Assembly: GCF_000400365.1 (NCBI RefSeq)
Contig: NZ_BAOG01000003.1
Coordinates: 186,001-250,000 of the forward strand
Direction: 5' to 3'
Origin: Vibrio jasicida CAIM 1864 = LMG 25398
Lineage (GTDB): Bacteria; Pseudomonadota; Gammaproteobacteria; Enterobacterales; Vibrionaceae
Length of the DNA stretch: 64,000 nt
In this document: in pieces, positions 52,822 through 60,272 of the stretch
Position numbering within the stretch: position 1 is the first letter of the stretch
How the letters are laid out: every line of letters starts with the position of its first letter
The notes under the pieces: generated by a model
Told to the model about the DNA's origin: nothing
The model's input: the letters and a program-made list of their open reading frames with translations, nothing else
The model's database searches: none
Translations under genes and position numbers: made by a program

Positions 52822-55595
52822 CAGTTACCTTCTGGTCTATTAAGTACAAAGTCGCGCTCTTGTTGCGTTTCCGAGTTGGCGTACTGAGCGACGTTTTCAA
52901 TGTTTTGACGTTGTTGATGACTGAGTTGAAGATCCTTATCTCCAGTCAGGTAAACAAAAGACTTACGGCCCAAACGCGTTGTTAGCAGTTCAGCGCCATT
53001 GTTGGTCATTGCCTTAAGTTGTTGGTTGATCTCTGTGAGGTCATCAAATTGACCGATGTACATCACATTGATTTCTCGATTATTTTTGACCAGAACCATT
53101 GACTCCAATGGTTCAAGATCTGGCTGGCAGTAATTTGTGCCAAAGTTTAATTGTTTTGCATCGTCTACCGATGGTAAATAACATTGCTGGCCACCGCTCT
53201 TGAGTGAGAAAGTTTGCCCTTCTTGAACATCAACTTTGTGAATACCTGAAGTAATGTTTGAGATAGACAAACACGCAGGGCCTTCACATTCGATAGTCTC
53301 AATGTCGTTACCGAAAATATCTTTGAATTTACTTACAAAGCTGATGACTCGGCTGACATTTGAATTGAGTTCAATTACCGTTCCTGGGTGCGTATAACCC
53401 GTCGCGTTTTGCTGACCTGTATTGTGCAGCGCAACACTCTCCACATCTAATTCGATAGTGCTGGTTTGATATTTATCGAGTGAAATCAAACCAGAATCAC
53501 CATAGATGTATTCTTTATGCTTCACTTTGTCGTCAGCTTTTACCACCAACAAACCTTTTGTTTGGTCCTCTCCATTGTCAAAACGAATGTTGTTTTTCGT
53601 ATCAACAGAGACGTACGCATCACTCTGCTTCGTAGTGAAGTGAATGCTATTCTTACCAATAACTTGTGTACTGCTTAGTGACGCGTTAACTGACTTTTCA
53701 CCGTTGTCAGCAAGGTACACAAAACCATCTGCCTGATAATGTTCGTTTCGGTTTGCCGCATAAGCTGTCACATTATTGAGTGAAGATTGCGACGAGTTTG
53801 CATAGTAGCTGTTGCTTGCCGTTAGACGGAGATCCTTCTCTTCACTGTCTAGCAGATCTCGAGTTTCTAGACTGTTGGTGTATTGGCTAAAGCCATCTTG
53901 ATCTATGGTGACACTTGACTTGCCTCTTAGCTTAAAGGACAAGGGGACAGACCAATTAATAGCAAGAGTCAGTTCGCCTTCATCAAAGTCAGAAGCCAAC
54001 GATTCGTTGTTGTAACTCAGGTTGACATCAAGATTAGAATCAAGCATGAAAGGTGCACTTAACCCTGATGATAAGAACCAGTTTTTACGCTCGTTGTTGT
54101 AGATATCTGCCTGATTTAAGTAGTTTACCGACCCATATCCACGGATTTTTTTACCTAGTGTGAAGCTGCTCGATAGGCTCAGTTGCTCCTTACTCGCGGC
54201 GCCATACAGATACTGAGCAAAGCGGTTCTTCTCTTCGTTATCAAGCTTTTCATAGGTGACGCCGATGCGGCCCATATTTAAGTAGCCAGATAAGTAAGAG
54301 GCTTCGCCATCAATTGAAGAGGCCGTCACCTCATAGCGGCTCTCAAATGGTAAATACCCTTTGAGGCCAACTTGCCCCATGTTGTGCTCTTCAGTCACAG
54401 TAGAGCCTAAGGCGAGGGTTTGAGTATCAGACCATTTATATGCCACTATGCCTTGAAGATAAGGCTTTGCTTCGAAAGACTCAGTCTTCTGCGCTTCAAA
54501 TTCATCGTCTTCATTGATGACCTCTACATCCGCTCCTTGGAATTGACCTGCTGAAATAAAATAGTCGAACTCTCCGGTGTTAAGCGTATCGGTTTGTGCG
54601 TTATAAACACGGACTGACTCTGTGGAAACCACTTGAGAACCTGCAGTGATCTCTACCATCACGTCGTAAACACCACTAGGAAGCTCTGAATAGCGAATAC
54701 TGCCTTGGCCTTCTGTTACCGACTTTTGGACGATGATCTGTTCGTCTTTGTAAACTTTTAGAACGCCACTAGAAGGGGCATAAAAAAACAAAAACTGGTC
54801 ATCATTGCTATTTGCTCGACTTAGATTTTTACTTGAAGATAGATTTACACTAGCTTCATGGTACTGAGTGCCGTTCAATAAAAACGATGTGCTGTTCAAT
54901 GCCAAGCGGTCTTGATGATAGCCGGCGGTTAGGCGCAAGTTTTTGTGTTCGATATTGTAGTAACCGTAATTAACCTCGGAGGTTCCTTCTTGGTTGCTAA
55001 CATAAGTGTCAAGGTGTACCGAGCCATAAGGTAGACCCAAAATGAGTTGGTCACTGAGTGACAAGTTAGGGCTACCGTTAAAGCTTGACGTTGTGTATAC
55101 ATTTGCGCGATTGATCAAACCAGGATTTGCATTGTACGTTGACGCGTAGTCTTTCTTTATCGCTCCTGGTTTTGTATCGGCAAGCAACGTTTTGTTGACG
55201 TAAATGTAGAGCTTGTTTGTGTGGTAATCGTAGAAAACATCGTATGACTCAGGATTAAGAGAACACAGGTTCAAGTCACCCACACAATCAACGCTGTTTT
55301 CTGCGCCAAGCACCAAATCATTACTAATTTTCGTAGCCGTCACTTTGGTTAAGCCAGAGTGCACTAAGTGTTCCACTAACGTTTGAACGTCATTCTGATC
55401 TTGAAGTTGCACAGAGTTGTATGTGACTAACATCGGCAACGTGATGAACGAACCATTCAGCCCTTTGATTTCTACATCTCGAGCTTGTTGCTCGTAGAAA
55501 TCCTGAAAACCTTGAGGGATCGGTGCCGCAAAAGAAGTGTCACTAAACGAAAGTGTTACCAAAATACTGGTAGCAACGGTGGAAATTCTATTCAC
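52821..55595 (-). CDS. Outer-membrane pilus usher (CS1/TcfC/EcpC type)
   Basis: I start at GTG 55595, which overlaps the previous stop as GTGA and has GGAG eight bases upstream. The 924-aa product then opens with a good signal peptide. It has an N-terminal periplasmic domain, a long beta-barrel region rich in alternating strands (about 190-690), a plug-like segment (SGVYDVMVEITAGSQVV) and a C-terminal E-set part with Cys (ECEGPACLSI; QQCYLPSVDD). This layout fits TcfC/CooC/EcpC ushers, which catalyse subunit polymerisation and secrete the fibre. No frameshift was seen. It is the core of the pilus operon. Confidence 0.82.
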   Translation of the reverse strand: MNRISTVATSILVTLSFSDTSFAAPIPQGFQDFYEQQARDVEIKGLNGSFITLPMLVTYNSVQLQDQNDVQTLVEHLVHSGLTKVTATKISNDLVLGAENSVDCVGDLNLCSLNPESYDVFYDYHTNKLYIYVNKTLLADTKPGAIKKDYASTYNANPGLINRANVYTTSSFNGSPNLSLSDQLILGLPYGSVHLDTYVSNQEGTSEVNYGYYNIEHKNLRLTAGYHQDRLALNSTSFLLNGTQYHEASVNLSSSKNLSRANSNDDQFLFFYAPSSGVLKVYKDEQIIVQKSVTEGQGSIRYSELPSGVYDVMVEITAGSQVVSTESVRVYNAQTDTLNTGEFDYFISAGQFQGADVEVINEDDEFEAQKTESFEAKPYLQGIVAYKWSDTQTLALGSTVTEEHNMGQVGLKGYLPFESRYEVTASSIDGEASYLSGYLNMGRIGVTYEKLDNEEKNRFAQYLYGAASKEQLSLSSSFTLGKKIRGYGSVNYLNQADIYNNERKNWFLSSGLSAPFMLDSNLDVNLSYNNESLASDFDEGELTLAINWSVPLSFKLRGKSSVTIDQDGFSQYTNSLETRDLLDSEEKDLRLTASNSYYANSSQSSLNNVTAYAANRNEHYQADGFVYLADNGEKSVNASLSSTQVIGKNSIHFTTKQSDAYVSVDTKNNIRFDNGEDQTKGLLVVKADDKVKHKEYIYGDSGLISLDKYQTSTIELDVESVALHNTGQQNATGYTHPGTVIELNSNVSRVISFVSKFKDIFGNDIETIECEGPACLSISNITSGIHKVDVQEGQTFSLKSGGQQCYLPSVDDAKQLNFGTNYCQPDLEPLESMVLVKNNREINVMYIGQFDDLTEINQQLKAMTNNGAELLTTRLGRKSFVYLTGDKDLQLSHQQRQNIENVAQYANSETQQERDFVLNRPEGN

Positions 55596-56110
55596 AATGA
55601 AAGCTCCGCTAGCACAGATAGTTCGCCTTGACATAAGCTCGCGCTCTCAGGCAAGGTCCCGAAAGAAAATTTGACGTCGTATTCGCCAACCTTTACGCCA
55701 TCCGAAGCTTGATTGAACTCCATTAACATAGGTTCAATCTCTGTTAATGGTTGTCCCTCAATGTAAACTTGAGCAAAATCTGACGGTGTTACTAGGGCCG
55801 TCTCATCCGCGCTGTAACACTGTGAAGTGTTGCTCTTCATAAAAAGTTGAAACTTCATTGACTGGTCAGAACTCGGAATGTCTGTCATGACCGTCAACAA
55901 AGTGAACGCATCATTAAATGTGTTCGTTTTCGTATTTGTTTTTAGTGTTAATGAAGAAGGGGAAAACGCGATGTCAGTAATCTGGTGAGAGAAAAACTGA
56001 CTTTTATCGATTTCACTGACCAACTGAAAAATGTGTGTTTCTGCTTTTACGCTGAAAACGAATGTTCCAGTCAACATGCAAAATAACGAACGAATCAAAG
56101 AAAACTTCAC
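55592..56110 (-). CDS. Minor pilin-like subunit
   Basis: This 172-aa exported protein starts at GTG 56110 behind a GGGGGGA run. It has a signal peptide and a beta-rich body with one Cys pair (SQCYSAD and SLCQGEL). It ends VLAELSL, similar in character to the other subunits' C-terminal strand. It lies 19 bases after the major subunit and overlaps the usher start. It could be a minor or initiating subunit, or a second chaperone-like protein as in ECP-type loci. I favour a subunit. Confidence 0.6.
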   Translation of the reverse strand: MKFSLIRSLFCMLTGTFVFSVKAETHIFQLVSEIDKSQFFSHQITDIAFSPSSLTLKTNTKTNTFNDAFTLLTVMTDIPSSDQSMKFQLFMKSNTSQCYSADETALVTPSDFAQVYIEGQPLTEIEPMLMEFNQASDGVKVGEYDVKFSFGTLPESASLCQGELSVLAELSL

Positions 56111-56129
56111 GTTTCCCCCCTTTTGTCAA

Positions 56130-56651
56130 TTAAAGGCCGTCTTCGTAGCTAGCGGTCATTTGAACACTAACTTGACCTTCGCCTTGTACAGCAATATCGG
56201 TGATTGGTTGTTCATTTTTAACCGTCAGAGCAACAACGCCTGTTTGAAGTTCATTGAAATTACCCTGAGTGAATGTCGTGCCTGATAGTTGATCAGTTAC
56301 CGCTACGTCAGCTTCGTATGACATTGAACCATCCATCATTACTTGAGCGCTGATGTATGACCACGTTGCGAGAGGCTGACGGTCACCAACGGTTTCTAAT
56401 GCAGAGTCATAGTCACGAGCTTCAAGAACCACCTCTGTAGATGTGAACTTACCGTCTTTCTCAATGAAGAGAGTTCCGGAAGCAATCTCGCCGCCGCCTT
56501 CACCTGTAATCTTTAGGTTTGTGCTAGGAACAGAGCTACCAATTAGGCCACTCCAGATAACTTCGGCACTTGCTTCATCTGCTGCATTTACCGCCCCAGA
56601 AGCGAAAGTGATTGCTGTCGCACCCATCAAGAAAAATGTATTAAGTTTCAT
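56130..56651 (-). CDS. Major pilin-like subunit
   Basis: I use ATG 56651, six bases after AGGTG, rather than the GTG nine bases earlier. The 173-aa product has a signal peptide ending NAA, then a Gly/Ser/Thr-rich beta sandwich without Cys, ending in alternating residues (GQVSVQMTASYEDGL). Absence of Cys, small size and first place in the operon fit the major subunit of the CS1/alternative chaperone-usher family. Expression is probably driven from the divergent region containing the palindrome at 56790-56816. Confidence 0.72.
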   Translation of the reverse strand: MKLNTFFLMGATAITFASGAVNAADEASAEVIWSGLIGSSVPSTNLKITGEGGGEIASGTLFIEKDGKFTSTEVVLEARDYDSALETVGDRQPLATWSYISAQVMMDGSMSYEADVAVTDQLSGTTFTQGNFNELQTGVVALTVKNEQPITDIAVQGEGQVSVQMTASYEDGL

Positions 56652-56789
56652 GTTTTTCACCTATGTTTAAAAAAGTTGTTGGTTCGTATCCAATATGAAA
56701 TCGAGCCGTTTTTCGTCGACGGCAATTTGAATCGATTGAGCGAAAATTTGGAAATAAAAGGCTGTTAATAGTGCTTTATCGATGATTAA

Positions 56790-56816
56790 AAGAGATTTAA
56801 TTCAGTTGAATCTCTT
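56790..56816. promoter_or_regulatory. 27-bp imperfect palindrome in the divergent pilus/regulator promoter region
   Basis: AAGAGATT and AATCTCTT are perfect arms of a 27-base near-palindrome centred at 56803. It lies 139 bases before the major pilin start and 78 bases before the divergent ToxR-type regulator. There is no T tract. It is a good candidate operator for that regulator or its paralogue. Confidence 0.45.
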
Positions 56817-56893
56817 CCATAAGGCCATGAATAATTTGAATTTATATTTTTTTATACAACAATTAATGCTAATGGGGTTGCACGAGGTTAAAG

Positions 56894-57493
56894 ATGTACG
56901 AACGACTATCTATTGATACGGTTAGAAGAACGATCACCTTGGTCGATAGTGAATCGGGAAAGGAAAATCAACCACTTGAAATGAATCGGAGTGAATATAA
57001 TTTGCTTCTCGCTTTTTGTGATTCTCATGGCGAGGTTATCGATAAACAGGCGTTGATTGAATTGGGGTGGCCCGGACGAGTTGTTGGAGATAACTCGCTT
57101 GCGGTTGCGATTATGAAGTTACGCAAAAAACTCGACAGTCTGGAATTGGGGTTCGAGATAAATAACCTTCCTGGTGAAGGGTATGTATTCATCAATGCAA
57201 AAAATGTTGGGATAGAGCATGAAAATGGCGCTTCAGATGCAAGTAATCCAAAAATAGAAGCAACGGTAACAGCGGAACCTGTTGTTGTAGAGAATCTAGC
57301 CGACATAAAAGAGGAGACTGACAAATCGGAATCTCGACATGTTGAGATTCAATATACAGGGATAAAAAAGCTGGTCAGAAAGCCGATTTTTTGGGAGGTT
57401 TCACTTGGGATAATTGTTGGCATCGTCACTTTCTACTTTGTTTATCGCGAGGCATTTGAGTGTTTTGATTGCTTTGGAGGAGTCGGTGGCTAA
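56894..57493 (+). CDS. ToxR-type winged-helix membrane regulator, copy 2
   Basis: This 199-aa protein has an OmpR-type winged helix at residues about 5-105 (LEMNRSEYNLLLAFCDSHGE; GDNSLAVAIMKLRKKL; NLPGEGYVF). A variable linker follows, then one membrane helix near 165-185 (SLGIIVGIVTFYFVY) and a short Cys-containing periplasmic tail. GAGG lies six bases before the ATG. It is transcribed away from the pilus operon and colinear with the regulator at 49776-50285. It overlaps the next gene by eight bases. I infer control of the pilus through the palindrome between them. Confidence 0.78.
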   Translation: MYERLSIDTVRRTITLVDSESGKENQPLEMNRSEYNLLLAFCDSHGEVIDKQALIELGWPGRVVGDNSLAVAIMKLRKKLDSLELGFEINNLPGEGYVFINAKNVGIEHENGASDASNPKIEATVTAEPVVVENLADIKEETDKSESRHVEIQYTGIKKLVRKPIFWEVSLGIIVGIVTFYFVYREAFECFDCFGGVGG

Positions 57494-57935
57494 CGTAAAA
57501 AGACTAAGCTTAAGATTACTCGTTGTAATCGGCATTGCGTTTTTTCTCCCGTGGTTCTTTTCTCTTGGTACTTATTTTTCTGGTTATGCCCACTTTCAAG
57601 ATGAAGAACATGAGATCTTATTGACGGCCAAATCGGGCTTCTACAAAACCATCCATACTTTTGATGGCCAAGTGTACCGAGTTCACACTGGTATCTATGC
57701 GTCTTTAGGCAGTTCAATGTATTTCTTTTGACTTGATGGGAATTACATCGAAGGTCTTGAGCCCGAGTTTGCTGAGAAAGTGATCAGTTTAGATTTATCT
57801 CGTTATTTCCGAGGGCTCACTCACGTGAAGCTTGCAGATCGAGGCGATGGTAAGTGGATCGGTAAGATGCAAAAATCTGAAAGTGAACATCTTTTTGATG
57901 AAGTTGTTTTTAACGGACGCTTGGTAGGATGGTGA
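57486..57935 (+). pseudogene. Small exported protein A, copy 2, interrupted by an in-frame TGA
   Basis: A frame starting at GTG 57486, five bases after GGAGG, encodes a membrane helix (LLVVIGIAFFLPWFF) and then a beta-rich domain. It meets TGA at 57729-57731. The same frame continues without a stop for another 67 codons to a TGA at 57933-57935. That continuation (LDGNYIEGLEPEF...GRLVGW) is colinear with the C-terminal half of protein A at 49348-49773. So this is one gene with a single nonsense codon, not two. A sequencing error, a recent mutation or programmed readthrough are the options. No selenocysteine signal was recognised. Confidence 0.65.
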
Positions 57936-57937
57936 AA

Positions 57938-58369
57938 ATGGGAAGAAAGAAAAAGGTGCTCATCTACCTAGCACTACTTATTACTCTATTGTCCATTCCT
58001 TGGTTGAATGCTTTGACCAGTGTATTTCTGTTGGAAGGAGACTTCGGCGACAGAAACGTTAAGCTTATTGGCTCTCATGGCAGGTATAAGATGGACGTGA
58101 ATTACCTTTCGAATACTCATATCGTTAATACTGGGTATTATGCTTCCTTTTTCGATACTCTCTATTTGTTTCAACTTCGCCGAGATAAAGTCGCCAATGA
58201 TGATGCGTTTGATATTAACGAGTTTCTCAGGGGCCATCGAATTGTCATCGTTTTTAAGCTTAATCAAAAGTCCGATAAAGAATACTTGGTCAGACTTATC
58301 GAAGAAGACCCGCGGAAAGGTATCTCTGAGTACCCAGTAACTATTGAAGGTGACTTGGGGATTCTATAG
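57938..58369 (+). CDS. Small membrane-anchored protein B (regulator-linked), copy 2
   Basis: Possible starts are ATG 57929, GTG 57932 and ATG 57938. I prefer the last for its spacing from TAGG. The product (about 143 aa) has a membrane helix near residues 6-26 (LIYLALLITLLSIPWL) and a beta-rich periplasmic-looking domain. It is colinear with 48909-49397. It directly follows the broken protein A gene, so expression may depend on coupling through that gene. A ToxS/TcpH-like helper role is inferred only from position and shape. Confidence 0.6.
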   Translation: MGRKKKVLIYLALLITLLSIPWLNALTSVFLLEGDFGDRNVKLIGSHGRYKMDVNYLSNTHIVNTGYYASFFDTLYLFQLRRDKVANDDAFDINEFLRGHRIVIVFKLNQKSDKEYLVRLIEEDPRKGISEYPVTIEGDLGIL

Positions 58370-58519
58370 TAAGCAATGAGTAGTGCTCTAATCACTAGAG
58401 TGCTATTTTGTGTCTACATGAGCAATTTTATATTCCACCATTTTAATATCTTTTCGATTGTAAGTTACCTAGAAAGTACTACAATCGCGAAATGTTACTC
58501 CTCCTTGGTGGATCTAAAA

Positions 58520-59611
58520 ATGATAAAGAAAACCCTCCTTGCTATGGCACTTTCTGCGAGCATTATCGTTCCGGCGAGTGCTTGTACTGGCATCTCTCTT
58601 TCTACTGTGGCGAATGACCACATTCATGCCCGCACAATTGAGTGGGGCGAAAACGATCTCAACAGTAAGTTGATTGTTGCTCCCCGTGATTACACGTTTA
58701 CCTCGACTATGCCAGACCAACAGCAAGGTTTGAGCTGGAAGAGTAAGTACGGCTTTGTTGGGATCTCCGTCAGTGACGATCGCTTCATTGGTGAAGGCAT
58801 CAATGAAGAGGGACTGACTGCTGGTTTGTTTTACTTCAAAGGTTACGGCTCGTTAAAAGCGTACGATGCGAAAGACCGTGCAAACAGCATCGCTGATATG
58901 GACTTTGTTCGTTGGATGCTGTCGCAGTTCAAAACCGTCGATGAAGTTAAAACAGCGATGAAAAACATCGATATTGTTCCGGTTTATATCGATGAGAAAG
59001 GACAGCCTTCACCAACTGGGCACTGGCGTGTTACCGACAAAGCGGGCAACAACATCGTCATTGAAATCATGGATCATGGCCAAGTACACATCTACGATAA
59101 CGAAGTAGGTGTACTAACGAACTCACCAACGTTCCCATGGCAAGTGACCAATTTAAATAACTACATTCATTTGCAACCGGGCACTAGTGCGCCAACCAAG
59201 TTTGGTGGTGTTGAGGCGAAGTCGTTCGGTATTGGCTCTGGCTTCTTGGGTATGCCTGGTGACATTACGCCACCATCACGATTTGTTCGTGCGGCGTTTT
59301 TCGTCAACACGGCGCCAGAATCAAAAACGGGTGAAGAGGCGGTGTCACAAGCATTCCACATTCTGAACAACTTCGACATTCCAATTGGTACAGAATTTGG
59401 GCCCGAATATCGTGAACATATCCCTGATTTGCCGAGTGCGACGCAATGGACCTCGGTGATCGATCAAGGTAACAAGGCGCTGTACTACACCACGATGCAC
59501 GACAGTCGAATCAAGAAAGTTGACCTGACTAAGATTGACTTTGACAAAAAGCAAGAAGTGAAACGCGAGTTGGATAACGGGACGTTTACGTTTACAGACG
59601 TGACACCTTAG
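58520..59611 (+). CDS. Penicillin V acylase / choloylglycine hydrolase family protein
   Basis: I start at ATG 58520; the longer frame from 58376 lacks a ribosome-binding site and would bury the signal peptide. The 363-aa product has a signal peptide ending ASA, so cleavage exposes C22 (CTGISLS), the Ntn-hydrolase nucleophile. The Arg after it (HARTIEWG), FVGISVSDDRF and the later LTNSPTFPWQ (Asn) fit the family's active site. Periplasmic relatives in Gram-negatives hydrolyse penicillin V and acyl-homoserine lactones, and gut relatives cleave bile salts. Which of these it uses cannot be decided here. It is monocistronic, with a terminator after it. Confidence 0.9.
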   Translation: MIKKTLLAMALSASIIVPASACTGISLSTVANDHIHARTIEWGENDLNSKLIVAPRDYTFTSTMPDQQQGLSWKSKYGFVGISVSDDRFIGEGINEEGLTAGLFYFKGYGSLKAYDAKDRANSIADMDFVRWMLSQFKTVDEVKTAMKNIDIVPVYIDEKGQPSPTGHWRVTDKAGNNIVIEIMDHGQVHIYDNEVGVLTNSPTFPWQVTNLNNYIHLQPGTSAPTKFGGVEAKSFGIGSGFLGMPGDITPPSRFVRAAFFVNTAPESKTGEEAVSQAFHILNNFDIPIGTEFGPEYREHIPDLPSATQWTSVIDQGNKALYYTTMHDSRIKKVDLTKIDFDKKQEVKRELDNGTFTFTDVTP

Positions 59612-59640
59612 TTTTCCCTCGAACGTATAAATAACGCACT

Positions 59641-59673
59641 AAGCGGAGAAGGTTTTCCTTCTCCGCTTTTTTA
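59641..59673 (+). terminator. Terminator after the acylase gene
   Basis: AAGCGGAGAAGG / CCTTCTCCGCTT, a perfect twelve-base-pair stem with a TTTT loop and a T tract. Confidence 0.93.
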
Positions 59674-60272
59674 TTTCCGAAACATCATGAATTTCAAATA
59701 GAGTTTTGAAAATTGAGGTATTGATTCAGTAAGTTATGAAGCACGAGTTATTAGCTAATGAATTTCATGACTCTTATTCCATATTAAACAGACTTTATGC
59801 GAGATTTTTTAATCTTCTTATTTATCAGTCGGATGAAAATAATAGTGCTGTAGTAAAAGTCTGATCTTTTCAACAACAAGAGGTTGGTTTAAAACTTATT
59901 TATTTAACTTTTATTTACAGAAATATGCTGCTAAATATTTAATTAATTTATGACTTCAATAATTTAAACTAATTTAACGTGTTGAAATTTATTGTCTTTT
60001 TTCCTGAGTTCTTGGTTTTATCATTGTTGTCTTGATGACTTTGAAAGCGGTGTTAATTCTCAGGCTAGAGCATTAAATTCGCTAAAGCTAATTAAGTAAT
60101 TTCTAAATCCATGAAATGGAAGCTCTGTTCGCGCTTGCTCAATAAGAAATATTTTAAGGTTTTAACCTGATCTTTCTCGGGAAAAATCTGATTTCATGAA
60201 GTTGATTTTTACAATTGCTGGGAAATAAAAGTAATAAACAAAGTGGTTGAAATACAAACATAAGGGAAAGGT
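59674..60272. other. AT-rich upstream region of the M66 protease gene
   Basis: Nearly 600 bases of AT-rich sequence with frequent stops in every frame. No gene or repeat was seen. It is likely a silenced or environment-controlled promoter region of the TagA-like gene; no specific operator was recognised. Confidence 0.4.

Noticed and set aside
57729..57731. TGA read as selenocysteine
   Set aside because: The paralogues have ordinary residues here, there is no recognisable SECIS hairpin or redox family, and no selenocysteine genes are in view; a nonsense change is simpler.
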